Under the pieces are notes generated by a model that saw only the letters and a list, made by a program, of their open reading frames with translations, was not told where the DNA came from and made no database searches. 64,000 nucleotides of DNA from Neckera pumila (Eukaryota > Streptophyta > Bryopsida > Hypnales > Neckeraceae), in assembly GCA_963969595.1 (NCBI GenBank), contig OZ018411.1, positions 4,280,501 to 4,344,500 on the forward strand, given 5' to 3'. This document shows, piece by piece, positions 10,453 through 22,797 of this stretch. How positions within the stretch are numbered: the stretch's first letter is position 1; every line of letters begins with the position of its first letter. The translations under genes and the position numbers were made by a program.

Positions 10453-12918
10453 CCATGATCGTCTTTCTCCTAGTGGATGCACTTCATTCCAATGCTTTTC
10501 ACCACATGTGGATTTGATATAGAAAAGATTTAAGATGGCAATTGCTAATCTAATCTAGTTAAAGGAAACAACAAAAAGTTAATGATTAGTTTGCAAAATC
10601 TAGAATAACTATTCCTCTTTAATTCAATAGAAGGTTTTAAACCTTTAATAATAAAGAGAATTTGGTCAAACTTTCTATCTATCAATCACAACATTCAACA
10701 ACTTATATAAAAACCATCAAGACTTCAAATGTTATTTATCATATTTTAGCCCTTAAGGAGCCAATGTGCAAATTTTCAGCTTTGAAGCCAAAAATTTATG
10801 AAATTGACCTACTTGTTAAGTAATTCAAAGCTTATAAGATTTTTGCATCATAACTTCAAAATCTTCATAGAACTCATTTGTAAATACTTTTGAGGTAAAT
10901 TCATAAGATCCTATGATTGGTCATAATAGTATCCCTTTATGCTTCGAAAAATACTTTAGTTTTACATTTTTGGATCATTTTCTAAAGAACACAAATACTT
11001 GGAACACTTAAAAGGTGATAAACTAGCAATAACCAAGAGAATTGGTTTAACTAGACACCTAAGAAATTGACAATGTGAGAGACAATGAAAAACTTCCTGT
11101 TCAATTCAACATAGTGTGCAATTACTCAAGTGAGGGAGATGGAGACGTATCTAATATAAGAAATTTAGTATTCACTCCAAGATCCCCTTCCAATTTGGCA
11201 TTAAACCTATATAATACTAGTCTTGCCAATAACATTAGATTCAACAATGTTTTGAATGCACTAAGGAAACATGAACAATCACATGGTAATTCTACTTCTA
11301 ACAAGAGTAGAAGGCCTTGAACCACCAAGTTGTAATTTAAGGGCATGGTTCCAAAGGCCTGTATAGGTACCAAGCTAATGCCCATATGCACCTTTAATCC
11401 TTAAAGGGCCTGAAAGCCCTTTGCGGCCGTAAAGCATATTATGGATTTGGTGGTATTTGATTAGAAAGATGTGGACCAAATTTTTTTTTGTACAATGTAA
11501 ATTAATGATCATAGTAGTACGTAAATAACAATGTACCACAATTCATATATTCAACCACAATAGAAGAGTTCTAAGGCTAAATATGGATCGTATAGAGGGA
11601 TCCGATTGGCCTGTCAAGGGTTGAAATGTACCTTTAGAACCATGAACTCACATTGTAACTTAGTCCAACATATTAACCTCTTTTCTACTAGTACAATATA
11701 CTAAAACTTGAACTTAAGAACATTATTGTCTTTTAAAGTGCACCTCAAAGCCAAGAAATGAAAGATGATCCATATCCTTACCATCCAAATTATCTTCAAT
11801 CTAACCTCAAGGATTATGTAAACAATGACAACAATTCATTGTACCAATATGCCTACATTAGATGATATTTGGGGGTCTTGGAGGGCCGTTTCAGGCCTGT
11901 TCCCTGATCTGCCCAGATTCAGTGAACGCCGGTACGGGTGTGTCAGAATATTTTTTTTCAAAAAAAAAAAAGAATTTTTTTTTACCAAAATATCATTTTA
12001 AGCAATTTTTTTTTTTTTTTTTTTTCAAAAAATGACATGGCAGTCGCTCAACCACGTCAGCTAGCTGCTGCTGCTGCGTTCCCGCAGTCTGGGAACGCAA
12101 CAAACAGCAGGGGAACTCAGAGCCTTCTAAGACCCTTGAATCTCATCTAATGCTATTCAACAACCTCTAAATCAAAAACACAAAATAAATCACCAAAGCT
12201 AACTTGAATCATAGGTCCAAATCTGATGTTCATGACAATGTTGTCATTGTCTAAATAGAAGAGAAGGATTATAATTCATGATTCTTCTCTTCATTCAAAA
12301 CCTAGATCAATCCAAAATTACTAATCTAAATGTTCTTGAGTAGAAAAAATTTGCATGATATCGAAAAATGCTCACAAATTTCTCAACATTCAAGCAATAC
12401 CTAATGTATAATATGAAACCTAGCAGTTTAGGCAAGCGTGTCATTGTATAATCAAAGGGGAATCAAGATATGTGCACCTAGAACTATCACTTCAAATATA
12501 TATTTTAGGTACATTAGAGATGAAAATTCTAACTGCATGTACCCTACAAACCACAATCCTCCTTGTAAGATAAAGTTATATTTAATAATCAACTTATTGC
12601 TCCGCAACTTGACCGATTATTTAGTTTATAATGACAAGTCTGATTTTTGAAGCAAATTTGTCATCATTCCATTGGATAGTCCATCCAACATTATAAATTT
12701 ATAATACCTTCCATCTGACTGCACCCTTAGATTTGCAAAAAGTGCACATTTGGATGTTTGTGATGAACTATTAGACTTGACATTATGTCTCATAGTGCTC
12801 AAGAGCCTCTTGACTTTTGAGTATTATCTAGTTTATAATCTTTTCTTTTCATTGCAAGTCCTTAGATCAACTAGAAAGTACAATAGATCAAGACATTCTT
12901 GGTTTAAAAAAATCAATT
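10453..12918. other. AT-rich stretch with two small hairpins, nothing coding
   Basis: No convincing gene. An 81-codon open frame at 11075-11320 has no recognised domain. A GC-richer patch near 12037-12115 contains an 8-bp stem hairpin (GCGTTCCC and GGGAACGC, about 12077-12099). A second imperfect hairpin with GAAGAGAAG and CTTCTCTTC arms lies near 12260-12295. A T-run of about 20 starts near 12006. An element resembling the TTAA families may start at 11398 (TCCTTAAAGGGCCTG), but its other end is unclear. Confidence 0.35.
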
Positions 12919-13114
12919 CACTACAAGAAAACGGGGGTGTTTTAAGTGCATTTTAAAATATAGTCCTAGACATAAGATTATATGTAATGACCTTTCAGGA
13001 GATTTTCAGTAAAATTTACTAAAAACACATGTATTTCTTATAAGTTATTATTTATAAACTTATGTCTAGGACCATACTTTAAACTCACTTAAAACACCCC
13101 TTTCTCTTGTAGTG
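12919..13114. mobile_element. CACTA MITE copy 1, 196 bp
   Basis: Starts CACTACAAGAAAACGGGGGT and ends ACCCCTTTCTCTTGTAGTG with CACTTAAAAC before it, so the ends form a long inverted repeat. The 3-bp duplication ATT lies at 12916-12918 and 13115-13117. The terminal CACTACAAGAAAA is that of plant En/Spm elements. The middle is also palindromic (GTCCTAGACATAAG against CTTATGTCTAGGAC). Non-coding. Confidence 0.85.
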
Positions 13115-13431
13115 ATTCAGAGCATCTACACTTATGCTCCAATCGGATTTCCTCGACGACTCTCTAAGGGCCTACAGGAAAAAAGGTCCCCCATCCTAGC
13201 CCTTATAAGAGGTAGAATTTCAGCGGGCTCCATAAAAATAAGCTAGGGCCTATAACGGTCGAGGCCCATACAACCACTCTAAAGTATAAATTTGTTGTAT
13301 TGCAAACATTGTTTGATCTTACGAGTGGTTGATTCCTTGCTTTAGAGCATTGTGGTTGTTGGGGAGGCACCACATAATTGTTTGGTGCTGGGAAGGTGGC
13401 AAGGGTGGGCACGGGTGGGCGACTCGCTATA

Positions 13432-14647
13432 AGGTGACTACACTTAAATTGCACACTTAATCCCTAAAGAATTAAGGCATTTTTCTGTCAAAAACGACTC
13501 AAAACTGTCAGTTCTGTTGCGTTGATCTAAAAAAAGAGAAAAAACAATTTTTTTTAGAATCTAACCATAGGATCTTGTACTTAATTTATCTCTAATCATG
13601 TGGTAAAAATTTCATAAAGTTCAACTGTATAGATTAGAAGATATTAGCATTCAAAGTTGGAAAAATTTGATTTTTTGAACATTGACTTGCAATTTCAGAT
13701 GACTTTGACTACCATTTGTAAAAAAACATTGCACTATAGACTTTGAATTTAATTTTTTTTATGTTGAATAATTGAGTTGAGTATCGAGGAAAAAAAATTC
13801 TAGAAAAATACACTTGATTTTCATTCTTTAAAAAATTGTTAAGTAGAAGTAGGTCCAAGATTGAAAGAAAAACTAAATTGTCAATAGCCCTAAGATGGGA
13901 TTAAAACACTGTAATTCCAATGGTGAGATTGTTTTAGCAAGCAAACTTAGCCTTGTCAAACAATTTTTTGAAAAATTGTAAAAACTACATTTAGAAATGA
14001 GTCCTGTAAGTTATTTTTTCAAGAAGATGCTCTAATTGCTCAAAAAATAAGATTGTCCATAACTTTCACATAACAAATCCAAATGGAATGAATCAAAGCT
14101 TCCCATATAGATAAAAATACAATCTATGAGAAAATAATTTTTAAATTTTATTAATTATTTTTTTGTGTGAAAAGATTTCTGCCCACTGCACCAAAAAAAA
14201 AGACCTTTTGTGCCATAACTTTTGCTTCCGGGCACCGATTGAAATAAAAATTATATTTCCATAAAGATAATGTATTTTTCTATCTTTATAGAAAGTTCCA
14301 AAAAATAATGATGAATATTGAAGCCATAGTAGCCTGCCCGAAATCCATCTTGTCCCCCAAGGGGACAATGGGACTTTAGGGGTTAAGCAATTCAGCATGA
14401 TTCATCATGGTTTTCAATATTATATTGAATTTTTGGGTGGGATCCCATTGGTAGTCAAAACGTGATTCTAGAATCTCTTAGAATACTTTTTTTGGACACC
14501 GTGTGAATAAACTACAAATTTTCAAAGTATTGAAAGTAGGTGTACCTAAAAGCGATCCTAGAGTCATATGAATAATGGGAGTGCATTTTAGGCTAGAATA
14601 TCTAGTGTGCAATTTTAGGAAGCGTGCAATTTTAGGTGTAGTTACCT
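13432..14647. mobile_element. TA-flanked MITE, family TA-2 copy 2, carrying a nested TTAA element
   Basis: The left end AGGTGACTACACTTAAATTG follows TA (13430-13431); the right end ..TTTTAGGTGTAGTTACCT precedes TA (14648-14649). The ends are inverted repeats. The insertion 13461-14382 interrupts it; outside that it aligns with copy 1 (4280-5021), for example at TTATATTGAATTTTTGGGTG and GTAGTCAAAACGTGATTCTA. Native length is about 290 bp. Confidence 0.65.
13461..14382 (+). mobile_element. TTAA-flanked MITE, variant TTAA-A', 922 bp
   Basis: TTAA at 13457-13460 and 14383-14386. The left end is TCCCTAAAGAATTAAGGC; the right end is GGGGACAATGGGACTTTAGGGG. It follows the same internal order as TTAA-A but diverges (for example TTAGCATTCAAAGTTGG and ACTTTGACTACCATTTG) and groups with 26866-27772. 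It is inserted in a TA-2 MITE whose other copy shows the empty TTAA site at 4306-4309. Confidence 0.8.
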
Positions 14648-14654
14648 TACCTTA

Positions 14655-15220
14655 GGGCCGCTTTACACCAAGAGGCCAGGCCAATTTCCTATGTTAGAGG
14701 CCAAGAATCCTGACTTCTGATTGGACAAAAGGCTCAAATCAGCCCCAACCCCTTTACACCAAGAGGCTGGGCCAATTTGGTGAATTGAAATTTTTATTCA
14801 AAAAAGACATGATCTGACATGGCCCGAGCTTGCTGAATTGGGTGCACCAAAAATGGGAGGCCAATTCTTGGCCTTGGGGCCAATGTCAGATTTCAATTAA
14901 AAAAATCATTTTAATAAAAAACTATTTTTTTCAACTAATCATTACCGTTGGATTTTGTGCAATCGGCCTCATGGGGATTAGAACCGGCCTCGAGGTGTAA
15001 AGTGGCCCTGAAAATTTCAGCCCCTCTCTCTTTCTTTTGTAGGTTTTATTGAATTGGCCCGGCTTTTTAGCCTTAAGGCCTTTACATATGGGAAAATTGG
15101 CCCCCATTATAATCTTATTCTAATTGGAAGTTGAGGCCGGCCTCTAGTCCAAAAGGAGCTGAATTTTTGTGCAATTGGCTTGAAGGAGAATTGGCCCGGC
15201 TTCTTGGTGTAAAGCGGCCC
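14655..15220. mobile_element. PIF/Harbinger-like MITE, 566 bp
   Basis: The left end GGGCCGCTTTACACCAAGAG and right end TTCTTGGTGTAAAGCGGCCC are long inverted repeats, flanked by TTA at 14652-14654 and 15221-15223. A 3-bp TTA duplication with GG-starting ends is typical of Harbinger/Tourist elements. Internal copies of the ends (CCTTTACACCAAGAGGCTGG near 14751 and GAGGTGTAAAGTGGCCC near 14993) suggest a second element inside or a partial duplication. A related element may span 52544-55218. Confidence 0.75.
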
Positions 15221-15223
15221 TTA

Positions 15224-15962
15224 GATCTCAAAAACAAATCCCGTGTAAGCCCTCTGTCATCAATTGAGGACCACTTGTCTTGAGTATGGGTGTGGATGCT
15301 CTCAATAATGCTCTCAACACTCCCAACTCTGGAGCCCGCTCCTGTATCGAAACAACTGACCATGATAAGGGAAAGTGAGTCTCATCTTTACCAGCCTGGG
15401 AGGGCAGAACGTGGGAGTGTCCAAGTGGGGTTGATTTCAAATTGAGAACATGTTTGTCACAAAGTTGCGGCAATTCAGGCTGGAACAGTCCATGTTGAAA
15501 CCCTAATTTTTGTACTCAAAGGCCAAGCAGCATTAAATGGGAATTCTATTTCAACTTCTCCACACACTCTCTTAGTCTCTAACGTGCAAAATCGGTAGTC
15601 CGAGTTAAGGATTGTGAAGATATGCACATCTGAGTTGACCAGCGAGAGAATGGAAACAAATGAATGTGTCCATGTTGTTGAGGCATCGCCATAGCCTTGC
15701 ACGGCTTCAATGTAGTGAGCAGACAATTCCAACTTAGTCACAATATGTGTAAGGTAAGGTAACTCCACCTCATTGTCATTGGAATCCCTTTCTCAAATCA
15801 ACCCCTACCATAACATTGTTGACCAATGAGGTAGGGTCCCAGTCTTTCGTATCCTTGAAAAGGAGATTCTCATAGTGAACAAATGAATGTTGTCTTATTG
15901 ATGACTCTTCAGCCAACCTCAATCCTTCTGTTAATCTCTAAGCGTCTCTAGCATTTTGGGGT
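15224..15962. other. Low-copy repeat segment shared with other parts of the window
   Basis: No gene recognised. About 15711-15790 (TGTAGTGAGCAGACAATTC, then GTAACTCCACC) reappears in broken form near 18974-19030 and 19320-19370. About 15795-15935 (CATAACATTGTTGACCAATG to GCCAACCTCAATCCTT) reappears at about 26747-26860, where a TTAA element follows. It therefore belongs to a dispersed repeat of unknown type. Confidence 0.45.
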
Positions 15963-16035
15963 TTAACCCTTGAAGGACAAACACCTTTTTTCTGCCAAAA
16001 AACACTCAAAACTGTCATTTTTATAGCAAAGAGTA

Positions 16036-16091
16036 AGAATTTAATTATTTGTTTATTTACTTATTTATTTATTTATTTATTTATTTATTTT
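16036..16091. repeat. (TTTA)n microsatellite
   Basis: About a dozen TTTA units with a few substitutions, inside a TTAA-A element, at the position where other copies have a simple T-rich tract. Confidence 0.85.
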
Positions 16092-16192
16092 TGGACATCT
16101 AACCTTAAGATCTTACACCAAAATAATATAAGAGTGTGTGGAAAAAACTTCAAAATTTTTGACCACACAAATTGCAAGATTTTTGCATTTAA

Positions 16193-17127
16193 CCCCTAAA
16201 GGTTTTTGACTATGTTTTCACCAAAACAGCTCCAAAACTGCCATTTCTAATACAAGTACCAAATTTTAGAAAAAAAAACATTTTTGAACACATTTAATTC
16301 TAGGATCTTGTAGTACACTGGTTTAAAAAGATGTGGAAAATTTTTCAGAATTTTTCACCATGTAGATTGCAAGATAATAGCGTTTGAATTGACAAAAATC
16401 CTTTTTTAATCACTGCAAAAATCCAGGCAGTTGCCCTTCACAAGGTCACATTTGTATGAAAAAATTTCCAAAATGGTGGTTCCTCTTTGGATTCATTCTT
16501 CAAGGCAAGTTGGCTACATGCTTGAAAATTTTCAGATCATTTGGAATTGTACAACATATAAGAAAAAAATAGTAAGTAGGAAGAGGTAGAGAATGACTCA
16601 AAATACTAAATTGTCAAGAATTTAATTATGGAATTGAAAATGCCAATCCCAGCGGTTGTAATGTTGTAATAAACAATATACACTCAATATTTCTTGTTTT
16701 ATTCAAAAATATTGAAAATTGAGTTAGAAAAAGGACTTCAAAGTTTATTTTAGAGTAGAGATTCCAAACTACCCTCCAACTAAGAATCCTCATAACTTTT
16801 GATTAGTTAATCCAAATGGAATGATTCAAAGCTTTCCAGGTATATATAAATCTATAAGACCAATTTCAAATTTTATTTTTTTCAAAAAAGTGCTTTTTAA
16901 AGAATTTTTTTGAGTTGCCCGGGTTGCCCACCGAACGTGGAAAATTACATATCATGCAATAAATTTTTACCCATAAAGTCAAAAGTTATGAAATTTTTTG
17001 GGCCTTGAAGCTACTCCTTGGGCACATCTTGTGTGAAAATTTCAAAGAAAAAAATTAAGATTTCCATTTGTAGTGAGCTACCCAAAATTGTTATGTTGCC
17101 AAAAAATAGTGTTTGGTCCTTTAGGGG
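16193..17127 (+). mobile_element. TTAA-flanked MITE, family TTAA-B, 935 bp (nested)
   Basis: TTAA at 16189-16192 and 17128-17131. It begins CCCCTAAAGGTTTTTGACTA and ends TTTGGTCCTTTAGGGG. Subfamily landmarks are TGTTTTCACCAAAACAGCTC, CTTCACAAGGTCACATTTG and CCAAATGGAATGATTCAAAG. It interrupts the TTAA-A element at 15967-18781. The empty junction would read GCATTTAAAGTGAAAG, as in intact copies. Non-coding. Confidence 0.8.
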
Positions 17128-17231
17128 TTAAAGTGAAAGAAACAAGTTTTTCAGCACATTGCGGGATTAGGTTTTTTGACTTTGAACATTTTTAACTTAA
17201 ATTTTTTGCACTACAAAGTTTTGAGGTTTAA

Positions 17232-18150
17232 CCCCTAAAGGCCCAAGGCCTTTCTTTGCAAAAAAACACTCAAAACTGCCATTTCTATAGCAAAGAGTAA
17301 ATAAAATTTGAAAATTATTTTTTTGCACATATAAATGTAAGATCTTACACCTAACTAGTATGAGAATGTGTGGAAAAAATTTCAGAATTTTGGACTGCAC
17401 AGATTGCAAGATATCTGTGTTTAAAGTGAAAAAAACAAATTTTTCAGCACATTGTGGGACTGGATTTTTTGACTTTGAACATTTTTAACTTTAAATTTTT
17501 GCACTACAGAGTTTTGAGCTTTAAATGTTTATAGTGGAGAATTGAGTTGAGAATGTAGTAAAAAAATAAATTCAAAAAAACTCAATTTTTGTTATTAAAA
17601 AAATTATTAAGTAGAAGTAGGTACGAGATAGAAGGAAAATCTAAAATATTAATATACTTTTTATATGGAATTGAAAAGCATTAATCCAATTATGAGACTA
17701 TTCTAGCAAGCACATTTAACCATGTGGAACTTATTTTTTGGAAAATTGTGAACATTGCATTCAGCAATGAATCCTACAAGTTATTTTTTTCAAGAAGATG
17801 CTCTAAGTACCCAAAAGCTAAGATTATCCATAACTTCCTCATAAAAATCCAAATGAAATGAATCAAAGCTTTCCAGATAGAAAAAATATAACCTATAAGA
17901 AAAAAAATGAAAAAAATGAAAAAAATGAAATGAATTATTTTTTTGCTGCCCTCCAAACGTTGTTTTGAACTTATTTGGGCATAACATTTTTTCCCGAGCA
18001 CTGATTGAAAAAAAAATTATATTCTCATAAAGCTTAGCAGTTTTTTTCAATCTTCAAAAAAAGTTTCAAAAAATCACAACAAAAGTTCAGCCCGTAGGTA
18101 CCTGTCCAAAATCCCATTTGTCCCCCGAAGGAACAATGGTCCTTTAGGGG
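17232..18150 (+). mobile_element. TTAA-flanked MITE, family TTAA-A, 919 bp (nested)
   Basis: TTAA at 17228-17231 and 18151-18154. It begins CCCCTAAAGGCCCAAGGCC and ends GAACAATGGTCCTTTAGGGG. It is inserted at a second internal TTAA of the element at 15967-18781; the rejoined host reads GAGGTTTAAATCTTTATGG, matching other copies. Confidence 0.8.
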
Positions 18151-18785
18151 TTAAATCTTTATGGTGGAGAATGGAGTTGAGAGTCTACCAAAAAAAAACC
18201 TTAAAAAAAATTAGTTTTCATTCTTTAAAATATTATTAAGTAGATGTAGATACAAAATAGAAGAAAAATCTGAAATATTAATATCTTTTAGATGAAATTA
18301 AAATGCACTAATCCCACTAATACGATTTTTCTAGCAAGCAAACTTAACCATGTCGAACTCTTTATTTTGAAAAATTGTAAAAATTGCATTCAGAAGTGAA
18401 TCCTATAAGTTTTCAAGTTTTCAAAAAAATGCTCTAATTGCCCCCAAAACAAGATTGTCCATAGCTTTCTCATTACGAATCCAAATGAAATGAATCAAAG
18501 CTTTTTAGATAGACAAAAATATAATCTATGAGAGAAAAAAATTAAAAAATTAAAACAAAAATCTTGCAAATTTTTGTGGTTGCTCCTTCTTCAATGTTTT
18601 GAGCTTATTTGAATATAACTTTTGTTCCCCGGCACCGATTGAAAAATAAATTATATTTCATGAAGATTATTTGTTTTTCTAACTTCAAAATAAGTTTCAA
18701 AAAATCATGACAAAAATTCAGCCCATGGGTACCTGTCCAAAATCCCACTTGTCCCCCAAAGGGAAAATGGTCCTTTAGAGATTAA

Positions 18786-21700
18786 TGTACACTGACTAGC
18801 GATATTAAAGGGACCAAAAAATTAAAGGGACTTATTGTGGAAAGTTGTTGATGTTTGAAACATGATGTACAACCCCTGCACACTTCAATATTGACGTATA
18901 GCATAGGTAGATATTTATATAGTGTGAAATGTCAATTAATTAGTATGGATCCCTTTAAAATCCCTATTCATTGTAGTGAGCAGACAATTCAAACTCAGTT
19001 CCAAATATGTGTAAGTTAAAGTAACTAGGACTTTTATTTTTGGCTTTTTGGATGCCATCTTGCACCAGAAAAAAACAATTTGGCTAAAAGAAACGGCAAA
19101 AAATAATAAAGATTTTTGCCATGAAAACTTCAAATTAAAAAAAAGATCTTGGATGAAATTACCAATTTGTAGATGAAAACAGAATTATAGACATGTAATA
19201 TATACTAATGTGATATTTTCAATCCAATATGTGGATGAATACTAAAATTTGGAGCACCACTATTACATTTTATATCACCACTTTAGCACTTCATAAAAAT
19301 GAAAAAAAAGTTCTGAAGGTAACTCCACCTTATTGCGACCCATTTCTAAAACCAACCCCTATCATAAAATCTACTTTTTACTCCATTTGAGTTTTTTGTT
19401 TGAAATTGTTAAAATTGTAATTTTTGTGATAAAATTGATAATTTTTGTGATAGCATTTTGAAAGCTCATAATACACCACTCTTGAACTTTTCTATCCAAG
19501 TTCTCTTGGTATGACCTCGAGGAGTACATCAATTATAGCGAGATATTTATCACTATTAGTTCAATTTTTGCTAAGGACTTCATATAGTTTTTAAGCAATT
19601 TTGTAATTACTATGATTTTTACTGAGAAATTTCTTAAAAAATCATATGAAATTTAATTTGATGTTTTTAATTACAAAAAATGAAATCAAATTTTTGGACA
19701 TACATGTGAAAATAAAACAATATATATAATAATAATAAGTTGCAAATACTAGTCTAGCACGAGAAAAATATCAAATTTTTGAAATGTGTGTTTTAATGTC
19801 AAAATCTAATGAAGTTTACCAAGCCCAGACATGAAATGTCCTTTACAGGTTAAAGACATCATTACTTTTTATATATTATAGGTCTCAAATGTCACTAAGG
19901 TGTAGAATCTCAACCGCACAATCTTGGAATGTTTGTACCGTAGATGACATGAATCAAATTTGGAGTCATTTGGCCATTTAGATTGCAAGATTACAATGTT
20001 TTAGTGTTGAAAAAGGATGTTGAAATATTCCTAGCAACACATTAGAGATGAATTTGATTTCTAAACCTACTCAAATGAAAATAAATAAATAAACAAAGTT
20101 CTTCAAAACCAACATATAAATACATTGGCAAAAGAAAACATCATTCAAATGACTCATTGTGTTTGCAAAATGGCTTTGAAATGTCAAAAGCTGAAAAATC
20201 AAGTTGCCAAAAAAACATCTAAAAAATTGGCAATCTATTGAAATGCTTAGGCACTTGTAACTTCTTGGATTGATATGAAATTTCAACCACACAAATTAGA
20301 CTAGTATTTGCAAATTTAGCAAAATTTATTGGGAAAAAACACTATATGAAGAAGAAATAGGATGCCAATTTTCACAATAATAAAAAAATATCCAGATTAT
20401 TAACTTTGAATGGCTCACACAAATAACTCGGATTCACATAAAAATTTTACCACAATAACTAAACTTCAAGGGAAATCTAATCCAATTAATATTTATTGAA
20501 AATAAACATTGGATGAAGGAGATATAAGCCTCCAAAATTGCAACCATCAAAATGCAGTTTGGTGAACTCAAATTGAACTTGCAAACCTTGAATGGCTCCC
20601 AAAAAATCAGTACATCTTGGATTGGTTTGAAGAAAGAGTGCAAATTTTCTAGCCTATTTTATTAAATTTTGACATTGAATGCAAAAGTTATAGCACTTCA
20701 AATTGGACTTTTAAAACATGCGGGGATGCTTTTGGTCAAGTAGGGCACTTAGGACATTATAGGGAGGTTCATTGTTTGATTATACAAAATTATGACATGT
20801 TTTCACATGAAATTTACATCCACTATTCATGAGAGATCAAATTTGATTAGGTGCACCTATTTCAACACTTTGAAACTCATACTTAGTCTATAGTTTATTC
20901 ATTTGGTGTTCCAAAATGCATTCTAAGAGAATTTGGAATCTTATATAGACTTCCAACAGGATTTAATAAAAAAATTAGATAATTTAGTCCTACTAATCAT
21001 CCTCGATTGTTTTTGTTTGGTCAATTTTAAGTGTTGTTCTACACTTAGAATGAGTCTTCCGTTTAAAAGCATTTTTGTGCTTCACATACGATAATGGCTT
21101 TAGTACGGCTAAGAGCGCATATTGAGATATTATTACTAAAATGATATTTTTAAAGCTAATTTTATTATAAATTTATTAATGGAGTTCATGAATGAATTTG
21201 GTGATAACATATACAATCAAAGGTTGTTTTTTATTTGTAAGTAACCAAAATGAAAAATTTAAAGAATTTTTTGTTATTAAGACTTTGAAATTTTATGAAT
21301 TTTTCAAAGTCAATATTAAAAATTCTCTAGCTAGACTGAGTGCAACAATTATTTTTTCTTAAATGCATAAATTAAACTAAACAAGAATTCAAATGAAATT
21401 TTGAAAAAGAATTGGCTTGTGTTTAATGATAGGCAAAGAGGAGTTACAAAAGAAAAATTAAATACCAAAATACACCAATTTTTTAAATACCTCTATAGAA
21501 TGCACAAAATGCTAATGAATTCACACAATAACACATATTCTATCAATGTTTTCTTCTACTAATAGTCATCAAACCCTCTTATGCCATTCATGCTTATTAT
21601 AATTACGTATAATTAGGTATTGATATTTTGATAGGGCCCATCATAGGTGCTTGCATAATTAATATCCAACAATTAAGTTATGGACACTTCTTTTTAAACC

Positions 21701-22031
21701 TTTCATGAACCAATTTTGTGATGAACTTCATGGGAATGCATAGTAATCAATTTTCAAAAAATTGCATGTGGCTTGAGGAGCAATTACATATTGCGGTTGT
21801 TTCCAAGTGACGAAGGTTACATTACATTAATTCCAATGCCTCTATGACAAATCAATGATTAGGTCAGAAAACTCACATTCAATTGATGAAGGCAATACAT
21901 ATATTGTTTTGGTGATTTCATCTCAAATATAGATGCCAACATACATATGGGTATTCCAACTTGTACAAGCACAATATGCACTATGACGTTTCTCCAAATA
22001 GAGAGAGAGGAGTTCAAATTGAGAGGTTGGC
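18786..22031. other. AT-rich stretch, old repeats only
   Basis: No gene recognised. About 18850-18975 (GTAGATATTTATATAGTGTG) is shared with 54540-54600 and keeps an unoccupied TTAA at 18955-18958. About 20820-20950, on the minus strand, resembles TA-2 MITEs (GCATTTTGGAACACC read in reverse). A possible right end of a TTAA element (CCTTTACAGGTTAA) lies near 19840-19852 without a clear partner. The rest shows nothing I can name. Confidence 0.4.
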
Positions 22032-22797
22032 TTGTATTCACAGCGTCATTTTCAAAAAAGAATTGTAATAGCTCAAAAGTATCTTGTAGCCCATTTGTAT
22101 ATCTACAATGAAGCTACTATCTCTTTCAACAATAAAATAGGCTCGCATTGTTGGTATATATACAAAGCAGGACTTTCTTGTGCTCAAATTGGGTATATAT
22201 TAGGCATAGCATACCAAACTATTTATGATTTTATAAAGTGGTATCAACTTCAAGGAATTGTCATCTCCTCAAAGCCTTTGAGTAAAAGATGCAAGCTCAA
22301 CTTTTATGACAAGCCTGCAATTCTTGCCCAAAAGTTTGTACGCATAAATTGAAAAAATATATATAAGTTTTTAGCTCCAATAATTGTATTGTAGTCAAAA
22401 AACATTTTTTCAACATGCATGAAAGGAACACAGGCTTGCATTCAATGCTCTAAAAGCTTATGCGCACTAGACAACTGAAAGAATGTTATATAGACAGATG
22501 AATCATACTTTGAGGGTAGCAAACATTTGTAGTCAATGAGTTTAGTGTCAAGTTTTCGAAAGGTACTCATGAAATTGTTTATATCCTACCATTGACCCTT
22601 AAAAGACAGACCCATGATCATTGATTTCAAGCCTCCTTGCTTATCACTCAATTTTCTATCATTTTGCAACTAGATATGAATGAAAATTTTGATATTTACT
22701 TTTCAAAGATGGAATTACATATCTTCTATCATACTACTAAAATCATAACTCCCTCTGTAATATCACAAATGCTACCACTAATAATAGGGGCTCATGT

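Larger units (their letters stand above)
15967..18781 (+). mobile_element. TTAA-flanked MITE, family TTAA-A, with two nested TTAA elements
   Basis: TTAA at 15963-15966 and 18782-18785. The host element is in three pieces, 15967-16192, 17128-17231 and 18151-18781, together about 0.95 kb and colinear with intact copies such as 5689-6608. The interruptions are a TTAA-B element (16193-17127) and another TTAA-A element (17232-18150), each inserted at an internal TTAA. A (TTTA)n microsatellite near 16040-16090 replaces the usual T-rich tract. Confidence 0.8.

Noticed and set aside
11075..11320. 81-codon frame
   Set aside because: No domain, AT-rich context and an overlapping antisense frame of similar length.
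10741..11630. Possible further TTAA elements (TTTTAGCCCTTAAGGAGCC at 10747; TCCTTAAAGGGCC at 11398)
   Set aside because: No convincing opposite ends or matching interiors were found.
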